Part shown: one piece after another, positions 55,361 to 63,412 of the stretch
How the letters are laid out: the number at the start of each line of letters is the position of its first letter
Position numbering within the stretch: the first letter of the stretch is position 1
Source of the DNA: Martelella radicis
GTDB taxonomy: Bacteria; Pseudomonadota; Alphaproteobacteria; Rhizobiales; Rhizobiaceae
Assembly: GCF_014196625.1 (NCBI RefSeq)
Contig: NZ_JACIDZ010000010.1
Location: 62,001 to 126,000 of the forward strand
Length of the DNA stretch: 64,000 nucleotides
Reading direction: 5' to 3'
Translations under genes and position numbers: made by a program
Notes under the pieces: model-generated
What the model saw: the letters and a program-made list of their open reading frames with translations, nothing else
What the model was told of the DNA's origin: nothing
Databases searched by the model: none

Positions 55361-57154
55361 TTACTTCGCTTGCAGGACCTTCCTATCGAAACGACGATCG
55401 CGCGAGCGCAGCTTGCTGCGCAGCCGGAACACCAGCCTGCGCGTTGCGCCCTCGACAGCCGTTTCCGCCCAAGGCGTTTCGTTGCGGTAGTCCCAATAGA
55501 GCTCGGCGAAGGGATGCATGCACTTCAGATGCCAGGGCTTCCGATTATCCGTGAAGTGCACGATGGCAGGGTTGCCCGCAGCCTCAAGCGCCTCCGTCTC
55601 GTCATAGGACGGCTCCAGAGGATTGTCGCGGTAGATGCGCGTTCCGGCGTTCCATCTCAGATGCAGCATCTTCACATCCTCTGAGAACAGGATGTTGAGG
55701 ATGTCCTGATCCTCCGAAATGATCCAGGGACCGTGGCGGCGGAAAACCTCAAGCACCGTGCTGGACATGTCGATCGCACGCATCCTCTCGATATCGAACA
55801 CCATGACGCCGGAGTTGAAATAGCGATGCTCGCGCGGCAGTTTCAGCCGGCGTCCCTGGTTGAAACCCGCATCATCGGGTGCCGCAGCAATCGGGTGGCC
55901 TTCCAGATCGACATCCCAGAGCTTGGCCAGATCGTCCGTCACGATCGTGTCAGCATCCACATAGATGACCTTGGCGACATCCGCCGGCAGATAGTCATGC
56001 ATGATGATGCGGTAATAGGCGGCAATTGACAGCCGGCTGTTTCTGAGCGGCAACCATCGGACGCGCTTCTCATCGACATCGACGAATTCGATCCGGCCGT
56101 GACGTTTTGAGACCGCCGCGCGAAGCTTCTGTCTGTTTTGTTCGGAGAGCCCGCCTCCGGAAAGAACCAGGAAGCGAACCCGCGACGGATGAGATGTGTT
56201 GGCGAGTGCAGAGAGCATGGCAACGGCTGCATGCGGTGCATAATTGCCGTCGCAGGCAATCACGACATTGATGTCGTCTCCGGTAACACAAGGCGGCGCA
56301 CCTTGCGCCGGCGAAGCCTGGCGTCGGCGACGCGCCTCGGCCAGAACATTGTCCGTGGAGACGGCAGGACGCGCGCGAATGCCCCAGGTGACGGGCATTT
56401 CCCTCACCTTAGCGCCCTTGGCTGCCTTCGCATAGGCCACATAGGCATAGGTCAGATATTCCGAAAAGAACCCGCAAAGCCTCCGCTGATGGCTGTCATA
56501 GCCCGACGTGTCCGCGCGCCGCTCGGCCTCTTCGAGGATCTCGATCAGCCAGTCCGCATATTCATCAAAGAACGGCTTGCGCATCACCGAAATGCTGTTG
56601 AAGAATATCTTCCGCCCGACCAGCATGTCGACAAAATAGGGGTAGATCTCCGGCGAGCGTTCCTTCACCACCGCTTCCAGAATATCCATGTCGCGACCAT
56701 GGTGCTGATGGGCATAGAACTCGCTTACCGTCATCAACACTTCCGGCAGGCCGGGCAGATAGAGGTCGCGCACCGGCGGCGTCAGTATATCGGCACTTTC
56801 GCAGGCCTTTTCGATCAGCGCGTCACTCCAGCCATAGCGCTCATATTCCCGTTCGCCAACCTCGGAAAAGCCCAGCGATTTCGGCTCTTTATCGGCAAAC
56901 GCCATCAGCCGCCGATAGTGCATCAGGCCGTAATACTCCGCCTCGACATTGTGACGCATCCAGTAAAGCGCGGTGAGCTCATTCCAGCTTATGTTCTTTT
57001 CGGAGATATTGTCGCCGGTATCGTCGCCGATCGCCCCCTCGACCATGAACCGGCCGAGCGCCCGGCCAGCCTGGATCGGCACCAGATACTCTGTCTTCAC
57101 CAGAGGGGCCGGTTTGAAATAGACGACCGAGATAAAGATTTTACTGGATATCAT
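55361..57154 (-). CDS. DUF4422-GT8 two-domain glycosyltransferase
   Basis: A 597-residue fusion. The first ~255 residues form a DUF4422 domain (LTALYWMRHNVEAEYYGLMHYRR), a predicted glycosyltransferase fold. Residues from about 310 are a GT8-family domain with NVVIACDGNYAPHAAVAM at the start and the metal-binding DAD motif (residues 399-401) in KVIYVDADTIV. GT8 enzymes transfer glucose or galactose to LPS or glycogenin-like acceptors. There is no signal peptide, so it is cytoplasmic. ATG 57154 starts the domain; its ribosome site is weak and a GTG at 57199 is the alternative. It converges on the PBP gene with a 6-bp gap. Confidence 0.85.
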   Translation of the reverse strand: MISSKIFISVVYFKPAPLVKTEYLVPIQAGRALGRFMVEGAIGDDTGDNISEKNISWNELTALYWMRHNVEAEYYGLMHYRRLMAFADKEPKSLGFSEVGEREYERYGWSDALIEKACESADILTPPVRDLYLPGLPEVLMTVSEFYAHQHHGRDMDILEAVVKERSPEIYPYFVDMLVGRKIFFNSISVMRKPFFDEYADWLIEILEEAERRADTSGYDSHQRRLCGFFSEYLTYAYVAYAKAAKGAKVREMPVTWGIRARPAVSTDNVLAEARRRRQASPAQGAPPCVTGDDINVVIACDGNYAPHAAVAMLSALANTSHPSRVRFLVLSGGGLSEQNRQKLRAAVSKRHGRIEFVDVDEKRVRWLPLRNSRLSIAAYYRIIMHDYLPADVAKVIYVDADTIVTDDLAKLWDVDLEGHPIAAAPDDAGFNQGRRLKLPREHRYFNSGVMVFDIERMRAIDMSSTVLEVFRRHGPWIISEDQDILNILFSEDVKMLHLRWNAGTRIYRDNPLEPSYDETEALEAAGNPAIVHFTDNRKPWHLKCMHPFAELYWDYRNETPWAETAVEGATRRLVFRLRSKLRSRDRRFDRKVLQAK

Positions 57155-57485
57155 GCGGGTGCTTCGCCATGGTTTCAGCGGATCCGTTCGCCTGGCCACG
57201 ATCAGGTCCCGTCAATCCGCGAGAAAGTCTCATGTTCTGGCAAACACAAATCAGGTTGCCGGAAGATAGCCTGCGACCTTGAGCCTGAGAACCCCAATTC
57301 TCGGCTCGGCTTTCTTTATGCCCAGCACCGATGCATACCGGAACGCGCTGCGGCAGGATGCCGGCCAGATATGGGCCGGGCGGCCGGAATTCCGCGCGGC
57401 GGGCGATCCAGACATACAAACGCCGCCCGGACTTTATCTCGAAGCCCGGGCGGCCCTATCATGGTGGATTGCAGATTGCCGCGCG
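57155..57485. other. Gap between the DJ-1 gene and the glycosyltransferase
   Basis: 331 bp. I see a hairpin terminator for the DJ-1 gene (57417-57454). Open frames on both strands here overlap coding genes, lack ribosome sites and look like no known protein. Confidence 0.5.
57417..57454 (-). terminator. Hairpin downstream of the DJ-1/PfpI gene
   Basis: GCCGCCCGG (57422-57430) pairs with CCGGGCGGC (57446-57454). On the minus strand it is followed by GTTTGT, a weak U tract. Confidence 0.55.
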
Positions 57486-58046
57486 TCAGGCTGCGTCGCG
57501 TTCGTGCCGGCCTTCTTCGACCTCCTCGGCGATCTTGGCAACGAAGGCGTTGAGGTCCTGAGGTGAACGCGAGGTGATGATGCCGTTGTCAGTCACTACC
57601 TCGCTGTCGACCCAGTTGGCCCCGGCATTGCGCATGTCGGTCCTGATCGAATGGTAGGACGTGGCGTCGCGATCTCTGAGCACGCCGGCCTCGACCAAGA
57701 GCCACGGTCCGTGGCAGATGGCGGCGACGATGCGGCCGGTGTCGACGAACGCCTTGACGATCGCAACGGCCTTATCCGAGGTGCGCAGCACGTCCGGGTT
57801 GATCTGGCCGCCGGGAAGGACGATAGCGTCGTAATCCGATGTTCTTACATCCTCAAGCGCCAGCTCGGCCTCCACGGTGTCGCCCCAGTCCTTCTCGTCC
57901 CAGCTCTTTACCGGGCCTTTTTCGAGGGAGGCAATGGTCACCGAGGCGCCGCGCTTTCTCAGTTCGTCGAGCGGAACACGCAGTTCAGAACGCTCATAAC
58001 CGTGGGTCGCCATGATCAGGATATTCGACTGATTGATAGCAGGCAT
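57486..58046 (-). CDS. DJ-1/PfpI family protein
   Basis: A 186-residue protein of the DJ-1/PfpI superfamily, with the nucleophile-elbow Cys111-His112 in AAICHGPWLL and an acidic partner in DYDAIVLPGG. The family includes intracellular peptidases and protein or nucleotide deglycases and chaperones, so one function cannot be chosen. ATG 58046 has AAGGAGG eight bases upstream; the frame to 58106 is not needed. A hairpin terminator follows. Confidence 0.88.
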   Translation of the reverse strand: MPAINQSNILIMATHGYERSELRVPLDELRKRGASVTIASLEKGPVKSWDEKDWGDTVEAELALEDVRTSDYDAIVLPGGQINPDVLRTSDKAVAIVKAFVDTGRIVAAICHGPWLLVEAGVLRDRDATSYHSIRTDMRNAGANWVDSEVVTDNGIITSRSPQDLNAFVAKIAEEVEEGRHERDAA

Positions 58047-58220
58047 GGGTTCCTCCTTCAGATGTTCTTGAGTTCCTTGGCGAAAGCCTGTCGCCGTCGC
58101 CTTCACCGCAAGAACGCATGGGCACGGTCAGCGTTCCGCTGAGCAAAAAAGATCACCGAAGCCTTGGAGCGCACACGAGGCGATCACGCGAATGTTCATG
58201 AGGGAAAGATCAAGGAAAAG

Positions 58221-58296
58221 TGGTGCCCAGACGCGGATTCGAACCACGGACACGCGGATTTTCAATCCGCTGCTCTACCAACTGAGCTATCTGGGC
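58221..58296 (-). tRNA. tRNA-Phe (GAA)
   Basis: 76 nt on the minus strand. The acceptor stem GCCCAGA pairs with TCTGGGC. The D-arm is TAGCTCAGTTGGTAGAGCA and the T-arm is GTGGTTCGAATCCGC. The anticodon loop TTGAAAA gives anticodon GAA. The 3' CCA is encoded (58221-58223). Confidence 0.97.
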
Positions 58297-58355
58297 AGGC
58301 GCCCCGCCATGAGAAGGGCAGCCTTTGCGGGCTCGCCGGCCCGCGAATGAGCGCG

Positions 58356-58383
58356 TTTATAGCATTTTGTTTTTTCAAGTCCA
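58356..58383 (-). promoter_or_regulatory. Putative tRNA-Phe promoter
   Basis: On the minus strand TGGACT (58383-58378) and TATAAA (58361-58356) are 16 bp apart, about 60 bp before the tRNA. Confidence 0.4.
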
Positions 58384-58570
58384 GCGGCAATTTTCCGTTT
58401 TTTCAAGAAAATTTCCTGGACGGTTTCAACCATCCGCGACCGTGATCCGGCGCGCAAAAAGCACCGGCCGCCATTGCCACCGGGCCTGCCGCTAAACGGA
58501 CCGCAAGTGTCATCTCACGCATTTCGGACCGGAGCGGATGGCAGTCGGAAAAAGGCGGCCGGCAGCCCGG

Positions 58571-58930
58571 TCAGCCCGCATGAAGCGCATGCGGGTCGCC
58601 GAGTTCCTCGGCGAGACTGATCACATCGCCAAGGCGCGGATGGGTGAGTTCGTAAAGGGTTTCGCTGTTGTACCGCAGGACAAGGACCAGCCCCTGGGCG
58701 GCAAGTGCCGCCATGGCGGCCGCGACCTCAAAGACGGAGAGACCTGTCATTCTGCAAAGCTCGAGACTGCTGCGCCGCCCCGATGCCAGTGCCTTTGCGA
58801 TCTGAATGCACTCCGTCCTGGCGAGTGCAGCGAGCGCGCCGGCAAGGGTAACGTGACGCGCATCAGGCTCCCTGCGCTGAAAAAGGCAAAATACATTGTC
58901 ACCGGAACCGTTCATGACGCGCCAATTCAT
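58571..58930 (-). CDS. ArsR-like winged-helix regulator
   Basis: A 119-residue protein with an ArsR/SmtB-like winged helix: a dimer helix with LAALARTECIQIAKALAS, a recognition helix around SVFEVAAAMAALAAQ and a wing LVLVLRYNSETLYELTH. Its cysteines (residues 15, 41 and 59) do not form a known metal or persulfide pair that I recognise. It is divergent from the GH13 phosphorylase across an AT-rich gap, so it may control that gene. The start is unsure: ATG 58930 or ATG 58915, neither with a strong ribosome site. Confidence 0.6.
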   Translation of the reverse strand: MNWRVMNGSGDNVFCLFQRREPDARHVTLAGALAALARTECIQIAKALASGRRSSLELCRMTGLSVFEVAAAMAALAAQGLVLVLRYNSETLYELTHPRLGDVISLAEELGDPHALHAG

Positions 58931-59315
58931 TATGACTTACTAAATTATGCGACAGATTACATTAAGTCTGGCAAATATAATAATCGTCAAACAACCTGCT
59001 ATCACAGTCGACCGAGGCTTAAAAGCATTCCTTTTCGGCGATTGTTTCTACGGGTTGCTGTCGACGGCCTGTACTCGCAGTCCCGCCGGCTCAGGCCCCG
59101 GCGACGTGCGAGACTAGGCATGAGAGCCTGCGCGGCAGATGACGCCGCATCGCAGGCGAAGTGCCGGTTCGAAATCCTGTCAGCGATCGGTCCGGCTTGC
59201 TCCTATGCGGCAATGCAACAAAAACCGGCCGGGAAAGCGCGGTTTTGACCCCGATAGGCAATTGCCAATCGAAACCGACATGCTAACCTTGGCGTGTGGG
59301 GAAAGAAGGACAAGA
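58931..59315. other. AT-rich intergenic region between regulator and phosphorylase
   Basis: 385 bp without a convincing gene. The left ~120 bp are much richer in A+T than the surroundings and probably hold divergent promoters. The frame of the phosphorylase continues upstream to about 59139 but without protein-like sequence. Confidence 0.5.
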
Positions 59316-61085
59316 ATGACGACAGTTTCTGAGACGCCGCAAAAAACCATGGTCATTTCCAGGCGGCTGCGGGAGAGCATCCGGCTTCATCTGGAAAGCA
59401 TCTATCCGGAAAAAGATTCCCGCGCGCTGACGCGGCAAGTGCTCGAGGCCTATTGGGGCGATGGCGCCGTCCCGCGCAAGCGCGGCCGGGTGGCCGGAAA
59501 CAACATGTGGAGCGCCGACAACACCTATGTGATCACCTACGGAAATTCGATCATTGACGGCGAGCACAAGCCGCTTTCGCTGCTGCAGGATTTCGTGACG
59601 GAGAACCTTAAAGGCGTGATCAAGGGCGTGCACATCCTGCCCTATTTCCCCTATACCTCCGATGATGGCTTCGCGATTACCGACTATCGCGCGGTCGATT
59701 CCGGCCTCGGCGGGTGGGAAGATATCGAACGGATCGGCCGCGAGTTCCGGCTGATGTCGGATCTGGTGCTCAACCACTGTTCCAGCCAGAGCAGCTGGTT
59801 CAATGAATTTCGCATGGGCCACGAGCCCTACAAGAATTTCTTTTTCACCGCCTCGCCGGATGATGACCTGACATCCGTTGTCCGCCCGCGCGCCCATCCG
59901 CTGCTTCGCAAGGTGGAAACGGCGGAGGGAGACAAGCATGTCTGGTGCACCTTCAGTCACGACCAGGTCGATTTCGACTTCTCCAATCCGGAGGTGCTGC
60001 TCGAATTCCTGCGCATCATGCGTTTCCACATCAATCGCGGCGTGCGCACCATCAGGCTTGATGCCTGCGCCTTCATCTGGAAAGAGGTGGGCACCTCCTG
60101 CATTCATCTGCCCGAGACCCATGAGATCATCCGGCTGATGCGCGTGCTGGCCGATCATAGCGAGGAGAGCATCGTCCTCATTACCGAGACGAATGTGCCG
60201 AATGTCGAAAACCTCAGCTATTTCGGCAATCGCAACGAAGCGCACATGATCTACAATTTCTCGCTGCCGCCGCTGATCGTGCATGCGCTGATGACGGGGA
60301 CATCTCAATTCCTCAATGCCTGGCAAATGGCCATGCCGCCGGCCCAGATGGGCTGCGCCTATTTCAACTTCACTGCCTCCCATGACGGCATCGGCCTCAG
60401 GCCCGCCGAAAGCCTGCTGTCCGACGAGGCGATCGGCGAGATGGTCGAGACGGTGAAGAGCTTTGGCGGCCGGGTTTCCATGCGCCAGCTCTCCGACGGC
60501 TCGATGCGGCCTTACGAGATGAATGTCTCGCTGTTCGATGCCCTGAAGGGCACTGTGAAGGGCGAGGATGAACACAACATCGCCCGCTTCCTCTGCAGCC
60601 AGACGATCGCCATGGCGCTGGAAGGCATTCCGGCCTTCTACATCCACTCGCTGCTGGCAACGAGCAACGACTATGAGGGCGTGGAGAAGTCCGGCCATAA
60701 CCGGGCGATCAATCGCCACCGCTGGAATTATGACGCGCTGCAGGAAGCCTTGGCGGACGAAACCACGCAGCACGCCAAGGTGTTCAACGCCATGCGCGAA
60801 TTGATCGGCATCCGTACCCAGCAGCCGGCTTTCCACCCGAATGCGACGCAGTTCACGCTTCATCTCGGCGAGAAACTGTTCGGCTTCTGGCGCCAGAGCG
60901 TCGATCGCACCCAGAGCATCTTCGCGATCAACAATGTGACGGACGAAACGCTTGAGATCCCGGCCATGGCGCTCAATCTCATCGGCGGCGAACGCTGGGT
61001 TGATCTTGTCACAGGCGAGACCGTCGGTGATGCCAAGATCAGTTTTGCGCCCTATCAGTGCCGGTGGATCACCAACCGCACCTGA
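59316..61085 (+). CDS. GH13_18 family sugar phosphorylase (sucrose or glucosylglycerate phosphorylase-like)
   Basis: A 589-residue retaining enzyme of the alpha-amylase clan. The likely nucleophile Asp249 is in TIRLDACAF, the acid/base Glu291 in LITETNVPN and the stabilising Asp357 in ASHDGIGLRP. YIHSLLATSNDYEGV and GHNRAINRHRWN near residues 445-475 fit the phosphorylase subgroup rather than hydrolytic amylases. The donor may be sucrose, glucosylglycerate or glucosylglycerol; sequence alone cannot decide. ATG 59316 follows GAAGGA. No sugar transporter is adjacent. A GACGGCGG/CCGCCGTC hairpin (61097-61117) follows the stop. Confidence 0.83.
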   Translation: MTTVSETPQKTMVISRRLRESIRLHLESIYPEKDSRALTRQVLEAYWGDGAVPRKRGRVAGNNMWSADNTYVITYGNSIIDGEHKPLSLLQDFVTENLKGVIKGVHILPYFPYTSDDGFAITDYRAVDSGLGGWEDIERIGREFRLMSDLVLNHCSSQSSWFNEFRMGHEPYKNFFFTASPDDDLTSVVRPRAHPLLRKVETAEGDKHVWCTFSHDQVDFDFSNPEVLLEFLRIMRFHINRGVRTIRLDACAFIWKEVGTSCIHLPETHEIIRLMRVLADHSEESIVLITETNVPNVENLSYFGNRNEAHMIYNFSLPPLIVHALMTGTSQFLNAWQMAMPPAQMGCAYFNFTASHDGIGLRPAESLLSDEAIGEMVETVKSFGGRVSMRQLSDGSMRPYEMNVSLFDALKGTVKGEDEHNIARFLCSQTIAMALEGIPAFYIHSLLATSNDYEGVEKSGHNRAINRHRWNYDALQEALADETTQHAKVFNAMRELIGIRTQQPAFHPNATQFTLHLGEKLFGFWRQSVDRTQSIFAINNVTDETLEIPAMALNLIGGERWVDLVTGETVGDAKISFAPYQCRWITNRT

Positions 61086-61260
61086 CGGGCCGCGGCGACG
61101 GCGGTGTTGCCGCCGTCTTGCGGAACAGGCCTGACACCTGCTTCGTTCTGCCATAGGCCTTCCCGCAGGCCTCTGCGCCATGCTGCGCTCACTTCTGTCG
61201 CAGGAATTCCGCCGATTATCGGGCGGCTGCGGTTGAATTCGCCATAGTTATTTCATATTT

Positions 61261-61281
61261 GCGTAGATACGTATTATACGC
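61261..61281 (+). promoter_or_regulatory. Tandem operator-like palindromes before the Blh-type operon
   Basis: CGTAGATACG (61262-61271) matches nine of ten bases of the CGTATATACG core in the promoter of the regulator at 192. It shares its CG with a second palindrome, CGTAT-T-ATACG (61270-61280). The flanks GCGTA/TACGC (61261-61265 and 61277-61281) also form an inverted repeat. The sites lie about 40 bp before the start codon. Confidence 0.6.
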
Positions 61282-61319
61282 TAAAAAATCTTCCAGCCCC
61301 AACCCGAGGAGGACCCGAG

Positions 61320-62207
61320 ATGACCCTGCCCTTTACGCCCGAGCCCGGCCTCAAGCCGGAGGTCCACGGCTTCTTCGACCCGGCGACCAACACGATTTCC
61401 TATATCGTCCGCGATCCGGGTTCTGAGGCTTGCGCCGTGATCGACAGCGTCATGGATATCGACTACGCCGCCGGGCGCCTCACCCATGAAAGCGCCGACC
61501 GGATGATCGCGATGATCCGCGAGAAGGGCTGGCGGCTGGAATGGCTGATCGAGACCCATGTCCATGCCGACCACCTGTCGGCTGCGCCCTACATCCAGGA
61601 GAAGCTCGGCGGACGCATCGGCATTGGCGAGAATATCGTCATCGTCCAGGACACGTTCGGCAAGGTGTTCAACGAGGGCACGGAATTCGAGCGTGATGGC
61701 TCGCAATTCGACCGGTTGTTTACCGAGGGCGACACTTACCAAATCGGCGGCATGACAGCCCGTGTGATGCACACGCCCGGCCACACACCGGCCTGCATGA
61801 CCCATGTGATCGGTGACGCAGCCTTTGTCGGCGATACGCTTTTCATGCCCGATGGCGGCTCCGCGCGGGCTGATTTCCCCGGCGGCGACGCCCGCACGCT
61901 TTACCGTTCGACCAAGCGCGTGCTCGAACTGCCGGAAGAAACGCGCCTGTTCATGTGCCATGACTACGGTCCGAACGGCCGGGACATCAAATGGGAAACC
62001 ACAGTCGGCGAGGAGCGCCGCCACAACATCCATCTGCATGATGGCATCAGTGAAGATGAATTCGTGGAGATGCGCGAAAAGCGCGACGCTACGCTCTCCA
62101 TGCCGCGGCTGATCCTGCCCTCGCTGCAGGTCAATATGCGCGCCGGCGCCGTGCCGAAGGACAAGGACGGCCGGCTGATGCTGAAAGTGCCGGTCAACGC
62201 GCTTTGA
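61320..62207 (+). CDS. MBL-fold hydrolase, Blh/persulfide dioxygenase type
   Basis: A 295-residue metallo-beta-lactamase-fold protein. The metal motif is HVHADH at residues 80-85, with further ligands in MHTPGHTPACM and MCHDYGP. The whole length matches the hydrolase half of BigR-regulated Blh proteins and the ETHE1 group, which oxidise glutathione persulfide to sulfite. Persulfide dioxygenase activity is inferred. GGAGGA precedes the ATG. A rhodanese-like DUF442 gene follows, so the two halves of Blh are separate proteins here. Confidence 0.87.
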   Translation: MTLPFTPEPGLKPEVHGFFDPATNTISYIVRDPGSEACAVIDSVMDIDYAAGRLTHESADRMIAMIREKGWRLEWLIETHVHADHLSAAPYIQEKLGGRIGIGENIVIVQDTFGKVFNEGTEFERDGSQFDRLFTEGDTYQIGGMTARVMHTPGHTPACMTHVIGDAAFVGDTLFMPDGGSARADFPGGDARTLYRSTKRVLELPEETRLFMCHDYGPNGRDIKWETTVGEERRHNIHLHDGISEDEFVEMREKRDATLSMPRLILPSLQVNMRAGAVPKDKDGRLMLKVPVNAL

Positions 62208-62244
62208 CGCGCCGACCTCCCCATCCGAAACCAGGAAGACACGC

Positions 62245-62580
62245 ATGCATACCCGTGCAATCAACAACAACTACCACGTGACCGGCCAGTTGAAGGCCAA
62301 AGACATGCCGGAAGCGGCGAAGGCGGGCTTTGCCGCCGTCATCTGCATGCGGCCGGACGGCGAAGGCTTCTTCCAGCCGAAATATGCCGAGCTTGAAGCC
62401 GCCGCGAAGGACGCCGGCATTGCCTGCTACTATCTTCCGGTCGGCGGCGGCCACCAGCCGATTACCCAGGCCACGAAGCTGAAGCAGATCCTGAAGGAGA
62501 GCAATGGGCCGGTGCTGGCGTTCTGTGCCTCCGGCGGGCGCTGCGCCAGTCTCTATCAGCTTGCCCTGCAGGCCGGCTGA
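62245..62580 (+). CDS. DUF442 (TIGR01244) sulfurtransferase-like protein
   Basis: A 111-residue phosphatase/rhodanese-like protein. FCASGGRCASLYQLA near residues 93-107 has the catalytic Cys94 and Arg99 loop. It corresponds to the N-terminal half of Blh in other bacteria. A role in moving sulfane sulfur to or from the MBL dioxygenase encoded 37 bp upstream is inferred. It ends five bases before the convergent moeB gene. Confidence 0.87.
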   Translation: MHTRAINNNYHVTGQLKAKDMPEAAKAGFAAVICMRPDGEGFFQPKYAELEAAAKDAGIACYYLPVGGGHQPITQATKLKQILKESNGPVLAFCASGGRCASLYQLALQAG

Positions 62581-62585
62581 TTGCC

Positions 62586-63347
62586 TCAGCCCCGTCTGGC
62601 ATAGGCGATGGTCTCGAAACGGGCGGAAAGCCCGTCATAGAGAAGAAGCCTGCCGATGAGCGGTTCGCCGGCGCCGGTGACGAGCTTGATCACCTCCATC
62701 GCCATCAGCGTTCCGATGACGCCGGTGACGGGCCCGACGATGCCGGCCTCCGCGCAGGAGGGCACGAGCCCCTGGGGCGGACGCTTGGGATAAAGATCGC
62801 GGTAGCGCGGGTTGGCCTTTCCGTCCGCTACGCTTGTAAAGGGCGCCAATACGGTCAGCGATCCGTCGAAACGTCCGACGGCGCCCGTTACCAACGGCAC
62901 TTCGGCCCGTTCGGCAGCATCGGCGGCCATGTAGCGCGTGTCGAAATTGTCCGAGCCATCGACCAGAATGTCGAAGCCTGAGAGAATATCGCCGATCGTG
63001 CCGGCGTCCAGCCGTTCGTGAAACCGACGGCACACCACATGCGGGTTGATACGCGCGATCGCCCGGGCGGCGCTTTCGGTCTTCGCCTCGCCGACAGAGC
63101 CGGTGTCGTGAATGATCTGGCGCTGCAGGTTGGAGAGGCTGACGCCGTCATCATCGGCGATACCGAGCGTTCCGATGCCGGCGGCGGCCAGATAGGACAG
63201 GACCGGACTGCCGAGCCCGCCGGCGCCGATGACCAGCACCCGGGCGCGCTTCAACGCCTGCTGGCCCGCGCCGCCGATCTCCGGCAGCACGATATGGCGG
63301 GCGTAGCGTTCGATTTCCTCGGATGAGAAGGCTTGGCTGTCAGTCAT
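62586..63347 (-). CDS. moeB: MoeB/ThiF-family adenylyltransferase
   Basis: A 253-residue E1-like enzyme that adenylates the C-terminus of a small sulfur carrier such as MoaD or ThiS. VIGAGGLGSPVLSYLAAAG binds ATP, and DDDGVSLSNLQRQI and DNFDTRY are catalytic blocks. The CxxC zinc pairs of E. coli MoeB are not visible; only one Cys occurs in the VPSCAEAGIVGP region. There is no C-terminal rhodanese domain. ATG 63347 is chosen because the family N-terminus starts there; the frame extends to 63386. Confidence 0.87.
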   Translation of the reverse strand: MTDSQAFSSEEIERYARHIVLPEIGGAGQQALKRARVLVIGAGGLGSPVLSYLAAAGIGTLGIADDDGVSLSNLQRQIIHDTGSVGEAKTESAARAIARINPHVVCRRFHERLDAGTIGDILSGFDILVDGSDNFDTRYMAADAAERAEVPLVTGAVGRFDGSLTVLAPFTSVADGKANPRYRDLYPKRPPQGLVPSCAEAGIVGPVTGVIGTLMAMEVIKLVTGAGEPLIGRLLLYDGLSARFETIAYARRG

Positions 63348-63412
63348 GGCCGCCTTGTAACACGGAAAACCGGCGGCATCCTTCAAAAATCAATGCCGCC
63401 GTCCAGTCTCTC

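Noticed and set aside
57279-57566. A plus-strand frame of 95 codons between the glycosyltransferase and DJ-1 genes
   Set aside because: It runs into the end of the DJ-1 gene, has no ribosome site and includes the terminator hairpin.
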